Below, piece after piece: positions 33,409 through 41,843 of a stretch of DNA of 44,225 nt; within the stretch, counting starts at the first letter, position 1; every line of letters begins with the position of its first letter. This DNA is from Chitinophagaceae bacterium (lineage in GTDB: Bacteria; Bacteroidota; Bacteroidia; Chitinophagales; Chitinophagaceae): positions 1 through 44,225 of the forward strand of contig JANWIY010000136.1 of assembly GCA_025449645.1 (NCBI GenBank). Direction: 5' to 3'. The position numbers were made by a program, and so were the translations under genes. Under the pieces are notes generated by a model, which did no database searches, had not been told where the DNA came from, and saw only the letters and a program-made list of their open reading frames with translations.

Positions 33409-35859
33409 TTATTTTGCTGTCAAATTTATCGTTGCGGGATCCAGCCCACCTCCTGATGCAGTAAGTGTAATCGATCCATTGATCTTTTGGGATTGAATAA
33501 CCGCGAGGCACATTCCGTTATATGCCTTGTGGGATTTTGTCTTAAAGGATTCATGACTTACTTCATTCCCGTTATCTACACCTATAATATTACCCGGACC
33601 GCTGAGGTTGAAATTAATCAGCTGATCCGCATGTGGAACCAGGTTGCCATTTTTATCGACGATCCTTACCGTAATAAAAGACAAGTCGCTTCCATCCGCT
33701 ATGATATTTTGTTTATCTGCCAGGAGTAAAATTTTTGCTGCAGGGCCAGCCGTTTTAACCTCTTCAACCAAAACCACCTGCCCGTTTTTTCTGGATACTG
33801 CTTTCAGGGTACCCGGTTCATAATTCAGTCTCCACATGACGTGAAGATCATCTCCGGATTTTTTTCTGACGCCCATGGATTTGCCGTTGAGAAAAAGTTC
33901 TACTTCGTCTGCCTGATTATAATAGGCCCACACATCCACCAGCTGTCCTTCTTTCCAATTCCAGTATGGAAAAATATGCAAGACCGGCTTATCTGTCCAA
34001 ACACTTTGATAAAGATAAAATGCATCTTTCGGAAATCCGGCAAGATCGATGATCCCGAAATAGGAACTCCGGGATGGCCAGCCGTAAGGTGTCGGTTCAC
34101 CGATATAGTCAAATCCGGTCCAGATAAACTGACCGGACAAGAATTTGTATTTATTTATCATTTTCAAAGTCTCTTCATGCGTAGATCCCCAGGCCGCAGA
34201 AGCATTATCGTAAGCGGAAATGGTATTCGTAACAGTACCATCCGGCAGAACAGTGTTTGGCTTTTCCGACCAGCGGCGGATACTGTCAGACGGCATTTCA
34301 TAAAAGCCCCTCGATTCAAAAGCTGAAACTGTTTCAGTGGCAATGAATTTTTTTCCGGGAAACCGGTCAGGGAAACCCGCATAGTCGTTGTGGTCATAAT
34401 TGTAACCGATGAGGTCGAGAGCGCCGGATTTGATCAACGGATTATTCGGATGAGGGTTGTTTAAAGCTGAGGTGACTGGTCTTGTCGTGTCCAGTGATTT
34501 TATAATTGATCCCAATTCTCTTGCGATCATGGTTCCGGAACTATCTTTAGGAAACCATTGCTCGTTGATTTCATTGCCAATGCTCCAGATAAAAACAGAG
34601 GGATGATTTCTGTCCCTGAGCACCTGATCCTGAAGGTCCTGCCTGTGCCATTGGTCCCAGTCCAGGTGGTAATCATAATCAGTTTTTTGTTTCTTCCACA
34701 TATCAAATGCTTCATCCATCACAAGAAAACCCATCCGGTCGCACAGGTCAAGCAGCTCGGGCGCCGGTGGATTATGAGAAGTACGAATAGCATTACAACC
34801 CATACTTTTTAATATTTCCAGCTGGCGCCGGAGGGCGGCCCTATTTACAGCGGCGCCCAAACAGCCCAGATCATGGTGATCGCAAACACCCTGTATCTTC
34901 ATCCATTTTCCATTGAGAGAAAATCCGTTGTTTGAATCAAATGAATAATAGCGGATTCCGAATGACGTGACATATTCATCCATTCCCTGACCATCTATGA
35001 TGACCTTTGTTACTGCCCGGTACAAATAAGGGTGCTCAATGGACCAGAGTTCAGGGTCCGGAATATGGAAGTGTTGCGATACATTGATCAGCGTGTCTCT
35101 TCCCTGGCGCATAGCCATGGTTTCAATTGAAATCTCTTTTCCGGATGAATCTAAAATAGAAGTTGAAACTGTTGTCTGCCTATCTAAACCATCATGTGCA
35201 CGCACCGTCAGTTTCAGGTCTACATCCGCAGACTTGTCAGAAATACGGGGTGTCGTGATAAAACTGCCCCAGTGATCAATATAAACTTTGCCGGTTGTCA
35301 CCAACCACACATTGCGGTAGATGCCTGAGCCGGAATACCAGCGGGAATTGGGTTGTTGCGAGTTATCTACCCTTACCGCGATCGTATTGATTCCGGATTT
35401 TAAATATGGATTAAGTTCATATCTGAAAGATATATATCCGTTTGGTCTTTTACCCAGATAGTGGCCGTTTATCCACAATTCGCTATTGCGATAAATGCCG
35501 TCAAAGTCAATAAAAATATTTCTTGTTTTTTCGGATGAAGAAATGCTGAAGGATTTTCTGTACCACCCAATACCGCCAGGAAGTGCGCCGCCTCCAATCC
35601 CTGCAGGATTTTTTTCACTGAACGGACCTTCAATACTCCAATCATGCGGCAAATTCAAAGAGCGCCAGCCTGAATCATTGAAATCTTGTTTACTTGCCGC
35701 TGCAATGTCTCCCCGAAAAAATCTCCATCCTTCATTAAAGGATGTTCTGGTCCTGCCTGTGTTTTGTCCTGCAGCAATCAGAGTTATTAAAGTAAAAAGG
35801 CCAATAAGGGATTTTTTTAAGCCGGAATAAATCGGGATTGAAGGTTTGCCCATTATCAT
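33409..35859 (-). CDS. Secreted glycoside hydrolase family 2 enzyme (beta-galactosidase-like)
   Basis: An exported GH2 enzyme, 816 residues from the ATG at 35859. The frame is open to 35889, but the signal peptide begins after MGKPSIPIYSGLKKSLIGLF. Domains in order: sugar-binding jelly roll (~45-200, FNEGWRFFRGD, LPHDWSIEGPF, FDGIYRNSELWINGHYLG); Ig-like (~205-310); TIM barrel (~315-600) with the acid/base Glu in FIWSIGNEINEQW and nucleophile Glu in FIATETVSAFE; and two C-terminal Ig-like modules, one of DUF4982 type (VDVWAYYNQADEVELFLNGK) and one Big-1-like. Substrates in this subfamily are beta-galactosides or related glycosides. It lies after the propeller-phosphatase on the same strand with no tight linkage. 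Confidence 0.92.
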   Translation of the reverse strand: MIMGKPSIPIYSGLKKSLIGLFTLITLIAAGQNTGRTRTSFNEGWRFFRGDIAAASKQDFNDSGWRSLNLPHDWSIEGPFSEKNPAGIGGGALPGGIGWYRKSFSISSSEKTRNIFIDFDGIYRNSELWINGHYLGKRPNGYISFRYELNPYLKSGINTIAVRVDNSQQPNSRWYSGSGIYRNVWLVTTGKVYIDHWGSFITTPRISDKSADVDLKLTVRAHDGLDRQTTVSTSILDSSGKEISIETMAMRQGRDTLINVSQHFHIPDPELWSIEHPYLYRAVTKVIIDGQGMDEYVTSFGIRYYSFDSNNGFSLNGKWMKIQGVCDHHDLGCLGAAVNRAALRRQLEILKSMGCNAIRTSHNPPAPELLDLCDRMGFLVMDEAFDMWKKQKTDYDYHLDWDQWHRQDLQDQVLRDRNHPSVFIWSIGNEINEQWFPKDSSGTMIARELGSIIKSLDTTRPVTSALNNPHPNNPLIKSGALDLIGYNYDHNDYAGFPDRFPGKKFIATETVSAFESRGFYEMPSDSIRRWSEKPNTVLPDGTVTNTISAYDNASAAWGSTHEETLKMINKYKFLSGQFIWTGFDYIGEPTPYGWPSRSSYFGIIDLAGFPKDAFYLYQSVWTDKPVLHIFPYWNWKEGQLVDVWAYYNQADEVELFLNGKSMGVRKKSGDDLHVMWRLNYEPGTLKAVSRKNGQVVLVEEVKTAGPAAKILLLADKQNIIADGSDLSFITVRIVDKNGNLVPHADQLINFNLSGPGNIIGVDNGNEVSHESFKTKSHKAYNGMCLAVIQSQKINGSITLTASGGGLDPATINLTAK

Positions 35860-36204
35860 TTTATGTAATTTGGAGTTGCAACCTACCATTTCTCCATATA
35901 TTTCTGCAGGAGACTCGTAAAATCTTGCGGTAGTATTCTACTGTAACGGTGGGGTTTCTATATAAACGGTATCGAAGAATTCGAATTTCACGAATATATT
36001 CGTATAAGCAATCCAGCAATATATTAATTGTAAAATATTGCGATTCAAAAATATTTTCTCATGTGACCGTGAGGTCCATAACCAGGCCATTGTTTCTACA
36101 ATTGGCTTGCTTTTTTTGGGTATGAACCTGAATAAAGGTAAGGCAAATCCGGTCCGGTCTACCGTTTTATTCTCCTATATTTACAGAATACCCGCATTTC
36201 CCCG
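35860..36204. other. Divergent intergenic region with palindromes
   Basis: About 345 bases between GH2 (-) and the MFS gene (+). It holds the palindromes listed below, a TATTTTTG -7-like match on the minus strand at 36053-36046 and a near -7 box TATATTTA at 36176-36183 on the plus strand, 21 bases before the MFS start. Otherwise AT-rich and non-coding. Confidence 0.45.
35973..36003. promoter_or_regulatory. Palindromic operator-like sites between GH2 and MFS genes
   Basis: ACGAATATATTCGT (35990-36003) is a perfect 14-bp palindrome. Directly to its left, CGAAGAATTCG (35973-35983) is a second inverted CGAA/TTCG pair. Two similar half-site pairs close together in a divergent promoter region suggest binding of a dimeric regulator controlling one or both genes. 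No regulator gene is adjacent. Confidence 0.35.
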
Positions 36205-37353
36205 ATGGCCGATATTTCCCTAGCCCGTTTGAGAAGGGCGAATGCCGTTTACTTTTTCATTTCCGGGTTTGGATATTCCAGTTGGACCTCCCGAATTCCG
36301 GTTATTAAGGAGTCCCTTAAATTAAACGACGCGCATTTCGGCACCCTTCTATTTATGATGCCCGTGGGACTGATCATTACAATGCCTTTCACTGGAAAAC
36401 TCCTGGATCATTTCAAAAGCAGGACGATCATGCTTTGCGGCGCCATGATATACAATGTGGTGTTGGTCTGTCTTGGGTTCAGTCCCTATGCCTGGGTGCT
36501 GGCCATTGTATTATTTTTCTTCGGCGCTTCCCGCAATCTTATGAACCTCTCGATGAATGCACAGGCCATTGGCGTGCAGGTGCTATATCACAGGTCCATC
36601 ATGAGTTCCTTCCACGCCGTTTGGAGCCTGGCCGGCTTTGCCGGCGCTGCAATCGGTTACCTGATGGTTACGACCAATACAATTCCCGGCTGGCACCTGC
36701 TTGGCGTTAGTCTATTGCTGAGTTCGCTCACTTTATATTTTTACCGCGACACTCTGGACCAGGTGCCGGACCATAAAAACAAAAGGCCGCTATTCTCGCT
36801 GCCTCCGAGGGGCATGCTGGTCTTTTCCCTAATCTGTTTTGGTTCGATGGCTTGTGAGAATACCATGTACGACTGGAGCGGGATTTACATCAAACAGGTG
36901 CTTCATGGGTCCAATGGATTGGCAACGATTGCATTTGTGATTTACATGGTTGCAATGACGACCGGGAGGGTGCTGGGCGACCGGCTGGCAGACAGATTCG
37001 GAATACAGTTTGTACTCCGCAGCAGTGGGATCCTTATATTCTGCGGTCTTACAACCACTGTGCTTTCACCTTTCATTTCACTGACTATGGTCGCTTACCT
37101 GCTAACAGGGTTTGGCGTATCCTGCGTAGTGCCTTTCGTATTCAGTCTGGCAGGCAAAATTCCCATGTCCAACCCAGGTGCCGCCCTCGCTTCCATTTCA
37201 TCACTCGGATACCTGGGTTTTTTGTTGATTCCTCCAATGATCGGTTATGTAGCACAATCTTCGAGTCTCCGCGTATCCTTTGCCATCATCGCCACTATGG
37301 GATTATTGATCATTTACCTGAGCAGGAAGGTAAGAATTCAGGAAAATGGATGA
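36205..37353 (+). CDS. MFS transporter
   Basis: A 382-residue major-facilitator permease with twelve predicted helices. The start MADISLARLRRANAVYFFIS leads into helix 1. The cytoplasmic loop after helix 2 shows FTGKLLDHFKSRTIMLCGA, a variant of the G-x-L-x-D-R-x-G-R-R motif A, and the second half repeats it in GRVLGDRLADRFGIQFVLRS. It resembles YbjJ-type and other sugar-/drug-like MFS members. The substrate cannot be read. It is divergent from the GH2 gene, so a role in taking up GH2 products is possible but unproven. Confidence 0.88.
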   Translation: MADISLARLRRANAVYFFISGFGYSSWTSRIPVIKESLKLNDAHFGTLLFMMPVGLIITMPFTGKLLDHFKSRTIMLCGAMIYNVVLVCLGFSPYAWVLAIVLFFFGASRNLMNLSMNAQAIGVQVLYHRSIMSSFHAVWSLAGFAGAAIGYLMVTTNTIPGWHLLGVSLLLSSLTLYFYRDTLDQVPDHKNKRPLFSLPPRGMLVFSLICFGSMACENTMYDWSGIYIKQVLHGSNGLATIAFVIYMVAMTTGRVLGDRLADRFGIQFVLRSSGILIFCGLTTTVLSPFISLTMVAYLLTGFGVSCVVPFVFSLAGKIPMSNPGAALASISSLGYLGFLLIPPMIGYVAQSSSLRVSFAIIATMGLLIIYLSRKVRIQENG

Positions 37354-37421
37354 TCATTATTTTTCAACCTGTACGCACCTGAATTGCCTATTGATTAATT
37401 TGCCCTGATAAAGCTCAGCTT

Positions 37422-37901
37422 ATGAAAAAAATATTCACCGCCGCACTATTGCTGTTCAGTAATTTCTCTTTTGGTCAATCCGGAAAAAATACCGAAGCGG
37501 TCATTAAACAAAAATTTGAAGCCATGAACACGCATGACCTGGAAGCAATGGGGCGCTTGTACCTGGACAGTGCTAGGATACAGTCCGTTGGTTTTACCGA
37601 AACACAAATAGGTCCTCCGGGTATTAAAAAAGTTTACACAAGATATTTCAAAGGCTCGCCGAATCTCAGCTACCAGGTAACAAAGATTATACTGAAGGAT
37701 TCCGAAGCGGCCGTCACCTACACTTCAACCGGTACACTCTCTAACGTGGAGGAAGGCACGCCATCTTACATGAAGGGAAAGACTTACACGCTTCTGAATT
37801 GTGCCATATTCAAATTTCAAGATGGAAAGATCATGACTGAGATGACATATTTTGACCAGGTTTCTTTTCTGCGGCAGGCTGGATTTTTCGATCATAATTA
37901 A
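37422..37901 (+). CDS. Secreted NTF2-like (SnoaL-type) protein
   Basis: A 159-residue protein with signal peptide MKKIFTAALLLFSNFSFGQ. The mature part has the NTF2-like cone fold signature: VIKQKFEAMNTHDLEAMGRL and YLDSARIQSVGF at the start, then YFKGSPNLSYQVTKIILKDS, AAVTYTSTGTLSN and CAIFKFQDGKIMTEMTYFDQ. The family is catalytically diverse and often of unknown role. It follows the MFS gene by 68 bases on the same strand. Confidence 0.85.
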   Translation: MKKIFTAALLLFSNFSFGQSGKNTEAVIKQKFEAMNTHDLEAMGRLYLDSARIQSVGFTETQIGPPGIKKVYTRYFKGSPNLSYQVTKIILKDSEAAVTYTSTGTLSNVEEGTPSYMKGKTYTLLNCAIFKFQDGKIMTEMTYFDQVSFLRQAGFFDHN

Positions 37902-38068
37902 TCTTGCTTCTTTCATATTTACCAACTTGAAACGCAATAATAAACTATCAACCTATATTCAAATGGTTTGCGGCCTGACCATAATTGGAATTGGAATTAA
38001 ATTGACTTTGACCAGCAGGAAATAGTGTGATGATTACTATTAGGCAAGCAAATAATGCAATCGCTAAA

Positions 38069-38347
38069 TTATCTCATAAATTTTACAATAGCCATCACGC
38101 CTCCAAGCATTGTAATAAGTTGAACAATACCGGTCCAGAACATGGCCTTATAAATATCACCCTTCGATTGCTCAATTTTGAGTTCTAAATTATGAATATC
38201 ATCTTTCGTTGCAAGGAATAATTTCTTGGCATCCACCTCTACCACTTCCCCAACGGCAAGAACAAAAGCCACCGCTTTATCATCAGGCAAATGCAATTCC
38301 TTCCTGAAGAGGTCATACAATCTGATTTGACTAATACCCATGTCCAC
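38069..38347 (-). CDS. Small coiled-coil protein with one C-terminal membrane helix
   Basis: A 92-residue protein resembling the small DUF1640/CCDC90-like layout: an N-terminal helical part (ISQIRLYDLFRKELHLPDDK), an amphipathic coiled-coil stretch (FLATKDDIHNLELKIEQSKG), and a C-terminal transmembrane helix (FWTGIVQLITMLGGVMAIV) ending KFMR. Such genes are widespread in Bacteroidota without known function. The Met at residue 3 is an alternative start. Confidence 0.7.
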   Translation of the reverse strand: MDMGISQIRLYDLFRKELHLPDDKAVAFVLAVGEVVEVDAKKLFLATKDDIHNLELKIEQSKGDIYKAMFWTGIVQLITMLGGVMAIVKFMR

Positions 38348-38450
38348 AAAAATAAAATTTTAATGGCAAATTACTCGGCTATTTTATTATAACGAGGATA
38401 AAAAACCGGGTCTTAGGTAGGGTTATTTCACCCTAAAAATATAATTAATG

Positions 38451-38951
38451 TTAGTTTTTAGCTTGAGTCAGATCCATTGTCATCCATAGATCACATCCGT
38501 AATGGCCCGATTTTCCCAGGGGACCGGTCAAATAAGTGAAACCGGCTTTTTGATAAAGACCCAAAGCATTATGGAGCTCCGGCATGGTTTCCAGATAGAT
38601 TTTTTTAAATCCGAATTCCCTGGCTTTTTCGAAGCAGGCTTCCATTAATTGATAACCCAGGCCAAGTCCCCGCACCTCTGGAACAAGGTATAATTTTACA
38701 AGCTCACAATAACCCTCGGGCAAACCAGGTGTTGGAAAAACACCGGAACCGCCGATCGCCTTTCCATTCAGTTCCGCTATAAAATAGAAAGAATTTGGAG
38801 CCTGAAACAGGTTGAATAAATCGTCCGTTGTCGGATCGAAATACACCGTCCCGGGTTTATTCGCTCCAAATTCTGTTAATATGTTCCGGACAATAGAAGC
38901 AATATCAGCATTGTCCTCTTCTCTTATTGGTCTCGTTAAAAACTCGTTCAT
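38451..38951 (-). CDS. GNAT-family N-acetyltransferase
   Basis: A 166-residue acetyltransferase. The acetyl-CoA-binding motif A is seen in LVKLYLVPEVRGLGLGYQLM (R-G-L-G-L-G), followed by FEKAREFGFKKIYLETMPEL and ALGLYQKAGFTYL, the usual GNAT C-terminal elements. Complete in length for the family. The acceptor is unknown. The start ATG at 38951 is preceded by 45 bases after the methyltransferase gene, with which it may be co-transcribed. Confidence 0.92.
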   Translation of the reverse strand: MNEFLTRPIREEDNADIASIVRNILTEFGANKPGTVYFDPTTDDLFNLFQAPNSFYFIAELNGKAIGGSGVFPTPGLPEGYCELVKLYLVPEVRGLGLGYQLMEACFEKAREFGFKKIYLETMPELHNALGLYQKAGFTYLTGPLGKSGHYGCDLWMTMDLTQAKN

Positions 38952-38996
38952 ATCTATATCCTTAGGCTATTTCCAAATCCTTTTGGCCATTGACAG

Positions 38997-39794
38997 TTAC
39001 CATTTGTTTTTTTTTGTTGCAAGAATGGAATAAATCATTGGAATTTTATCATCCAGATGTACTATCCTGAATTTACCCGGTTCTAACTCTGTAGTATGCT
39101 TAAAACAATTATAGGGAGAATAGTTAAATTCCGTGAATGAATTAATTTCAAGTCCGTTTTTAATCAGGTTATTGATTACTTCGCCCAAACTGTGATTCCA
39201 ACTCACAAATTCCTGTTTAATCGGAGCCTGTCTGTCAGCATAAGTACCTGTTTCGGTTTCAGTGATTGCGCCTGTATTGAAATAATTATATCCCATTTTG
39301 GTGAAATCATCATCAAACATCCAAACCACAGGATGAAACTCAACTAAAATAAATTTTCCGCCGGGTTTCAAATAACGCGAAATGATCTCAGCCCATTTCC
39401 CGAGGTCCGGTAGCCAGCCAATTGTTCCATAACTTGTAAATACAATATCAAATTGCTCATCCAGGTGCTGTGGCAGGTCATAAAGATTACAGCATATAAA
39501 TTTTGTTTGAACCTGCATTTTAGATGCAAATTCTTTGGCCCGTTTAATAGCGGTGTCTGATAGGTCCACCCCGGTGACCATTGCTCCCAGCCTGCCCAAT
39601 GAAATACTATCCTGTCCAAAATGACATTGAAGATGCAAAATACTTTTCCCCGCTATACCGCCGAGTAGATCCAATTCTATGCTTTTCAGTGATGATTTTC
39701 CATGCAAAAAATTTTCATTATCATAGAAATCTGATCTGATATGAATGTCTGTCTTTTCGTTCCAACTTTTTCTGTTTATTTCTATATAGTCCAT
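38997..39794 (-). CDS. Class I SAM-dependent methyltransferase
   Basis: A 265-residue Rossmann-like methyltransferase. Motif I region is ILHLQCHFGQDSISLGRLGA, followed by the acidic strand end VTGVDLSDTAI (Asp binding the ribose) and FDIVFTSYGTIGWLPDLGKW (motif IV). Then come LKPGGKFILVEFHPVVWMFD (motif V/VI) and a C-terminal substrate cap. The motif I shows C-H-F-G-Q in place of the common G-x-G-x-G, a variant typical of this subfamily. Substrate unknown. Confidence 0.92.
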   Translation of the reverse strand: MDYIEINRKSWNEKTDIHIRSDFYDNENFLHGKSSLKSIELDLLGGIAGKSILHLQCHFGQDSISLGRLGAMVTGVDLSDTAIKRAKEFASKMQVQTKFICCNLYDLPQHLDEQFDIVFTSYGTIGWLPDLGKWAEIISRYLKPGGKFILVEFHPVVWMFDDDFTKMGYNYFNTGAITETETGTYADRQAPIKQEFVSWNHSLGEVINNLIKNGLEINSFTEFNYSPYNCFKHTTELEPGKFRIVHLDDKIPMIYSILATKKNKW

Positions 39795-39965
39795 TTTTTT
39801 ATATTCCCGGTATTAAGAAGCTAAGATAAACTGAAATTGCCTTTAGCAAATGGAGCATCCGGGTACCCGGGTATTTTCCGGCAGCTGTACAGGGCCCAAT
39901 TGAATCCTTCTTTGCGATATGCCTGAAGATTTGCATATTACATTCATTTAAACCGGAACAAACGC

Positions 39966-41123
39966 TTGTATTATCTGCTTCGCATTTTGGTCAGGCTGGG
40001 TCTTAAAATTTTTTGCAGGACAATCCGCGTCAACCGCCCTGAATTACTGGAGACAAGGGGCCCGCTGGTCTTGGCCTGCAATCATCCCAATGCATTCCTG
40101 GATGCTATCATTTTGGGAAGCCTGTTTCAGCAGCCGGTTCATTTTATTGCACGCGGGGATGCATTCCAAAATCCGGTTGCAAGATGGCTGCTTGGCGTCG
40201 TGAAATCGATTCCGGTTTACCGTTTAAGTGAGGGAAGGGAATTTCTTAGTCGTAATGAAGCCAGTTTTGAAAGATGCAATCAAATCCTTTCAACCGGCGG
40301 CATCGTACTGATTTTTGCAGAGGGTTTTTGCATTAATCAATGGGCATTGCGTCCGATGAAAAAAGGCGCAGCACGTATTGCCCTGGCAGCGATGAATGAC
40401 GAAGGCATGAACTTCCGGATGCGCGTACTTCCCGTTAGCCTGAACTATAATTCCTTTACGACCCTGGGAAAGACTATACTTATTCATTTTGGAGAAATGA
40501 TTTCCAAAAATGATCTCCCGCCTTTTCATTCCGATGCCGAAAAAATGCACCGTTTCAATGGCTTGCTCGCTGCACGATTATCTGCAGGGATGATGCAATC
40601 GGATAGCAACCCGCATCTGATTCAGGTCCTCATCAGCAATAGCCGCCAGCTTTCAGTCCCTGATCTGAAATTAGTCCAGGCTGGTTTGGTTTCTGCCAAA
40701 GAACCCTACCCGTTTCAAAAACTGAAAATCCCGGGTGCGACAGCTGATGATCAGGCTTCGTTAAGCCTCAATCTGCTGCTCAGCCTGATTTTGCTGGTCC
40801 CGGCCATGGCTGGCTGGATACTTCATGCACCGCTGTATTTCCCCCTGAAAAAGGTTGTTGAGAAAATGACAAAGGGATCCGTTTACTTCGATTCATTCCT
40901 TTTTGTCGCATTGTTGCTGAGCTACCCGGTTTACTGGCTGATCATCAACATTATTTTTCAGCCATTGATAAAAAGTGAGTGGTTGCACCTCCTGGTATTT
41001 TTCATGCCACTGATGGCCTGGATCTGTATTTACTGGTGGCAAAGTTTCCAGTGCCTTAGGAATTATTTTATGCTAAGCAGGAATGAAAGAAGGATTTTAC
41101 ACGATACTCTGAATGCGAATTAG
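39966..41123 (+). CDS. 1-acyl-sn-glycerol-3-phosphate acyltransferase-like (PlsC domain) membrane protein
   Basis: A 385-residue lysophospholipid acyltransferase-like protein. The PlsC domain (~1-210) has the catalytic ACNHPNAFLDAIILG (N-H-x4-D) at ~38-52, the downstream VKSIPVYRLSEGREF and the FAEGFCINQWALRPMKKGAA (F-x-E-G) motif. The C-terminal third has three or four hydrophobic helices (NLLLSLILLVPAMAGWILHA, FLFVALLLSYPVYWLIINII), longer than minimal PlsC proteins. No in-frame ATG exists near the start. The TTG at 39966 is the best start because a TGA lies at 39924 in frame. Confidence 0.85.
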   Translation: MYYLLRILVRLGLKIFCRTIRVNRPELLETRGPLVLACNHPNAFLDAIILGSLFQQPVHFIARGDAFQNPVARWLLGVVKSIPVYRLSEGREFLSRNEASFERCNQILSTGGIVLIFAEGFCINQWALRPMKKGAARIALAAMNDEGMNFRMRVLPVSLNYNSFTTLGKTILIHFGEMISKNDLPPFHSDAEKMHRFNGLLAARLSAGMMQSDSNPHLIQVLISNSRQLSVPDLKLVQAGLVSAKEPYPFQKLKIPGATADDQASLSLNLLLSLILLVPAMAGWILHAPLYFPLKKVVEKMTKGSVYFDSFLFVALLLSYPVYWLIINIIFQPLIKSEWLHLLVFFMPLMAWICIYWWQSFQCLRNYFMLSRNERRILHDTLNAN

Positions 41124-41233
41124 CTGGCAGGAAAGGCTGAACGCTGAATTCAAAACGCTGGATGCCGGACCTGAAGAAATTTAGAATTCTCATCAAAAAA
41201 CGGTTGAAAATTGAACGACCAACTGTCAAATGT

Positions 41234-41557
41234 CTAATTCAAATGGGGAACTTCACTAGGCACAACTACATTTTGCGATCTGGAGAGACGGATGCCCTTT
41301 GCTACAAAGAATAGCAGACCGGCAAGTGAAAAGCAAAACATTATGGAAGTGATAACGGACATGGTGACGCCGATCCTATAGATCAGAAGGGCCCCGGTAA
41401 TTGCGGCGACGATCCCAAAACAAATGGACCAGGAAACAGATTCCCGGATCTGCAGCCTCCTTGCTGATGCTGAACCAGTTGGAGCAGATTTAAAAACAGA
41501 CTTGCCTGCCTGGGAAGTGTCTATGAGCCCGACTTCTTTCAACTGCGGTTCCATCAT
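41234..41557 (-). CDS. Small membrane protein, hypothetical
   Basis: A 107-residue protein from the ATG at 41557 (MMEPQLKEVGLIDTSQAG). The N-terminal third is polar and basic. Two adjacent transmembrane helices follow (ICFGIVAAITGALLIYRIGV and VITSIMFCFSLAGLLFFVAK), then a short basic tail (GIRLSRSQNVV). The upstream frame to 41581 uses a TTG and is unlikely. Unknown function; stands alone between convergent and divergent neighbours. Confidence 0.6.
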   Translation of the reverse strand: MMEPQLKEVGLIDTSQAGKSVFKSAPTGSASARRLQIRESVSWSICFGIVAAITGALLIYRIGVTMSVITSIMFCFSLAGLLFFVAKGIRLSRSQNVVVPSEVPHLN

Positions 41558-41737
41558 AACTTGTTTCAGGGTAATCAGCAAAAAACCGTGCCAGATTGAT
41601 TCAAATGCTCAGCATTTATGCACATTCTGCCAAACTTTAACTCACCATGGGTCGCGTTGGCGAATATTGAGAATTCAAAACAAAATCCCTGATCACTCCG
41701 ATTACATGCCATTGAACGCCGGGAATGTTGCAGAGGG

Positions 41738-41825
41738 AAAGTAAAAATTAAAAAGTAAAAAATAGACCCTCCTGTGTGGTCACCCGACCTGATGGGTCTA
41801 TTTTTTACTTTTTAATTTTTACTTT
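41738..41825 (-). terminator. Perfect 32-bp inverted repeat downstream of GH30 (bidirectional terminator-like)
   Basis: The left arm (41738-41769, ending AAAAAATAGACCC) and right arm (41794-41825, starting GGGTCTATTTTTT) are exact reverse complements over 32 bases around a 24-base loop. The GC part lies at the loop side (AGACCC/GGGTCT), with A/T tracts outside, so transcripts from either side would see a hairpin merging into U-rich sequence. It lies 19 bases past the GH30 stop. The outer arms consist of the same GTAAAAA/TTAAAAA heptamers found at the GH30-GH97 junction. Confidence 0.8.
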
Positions 41826-41843
41826 TTAATTTTAAATTTTTAA

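Noticed and set aside
39966-41123. Frameshifted or truncated PlsC gene because no ATG start is present
   Set aside because: The catalytic motif lies at a normal distance from the TTG at 39966, and the C-terminal region is complete, so an alternative start codon is sufficient.
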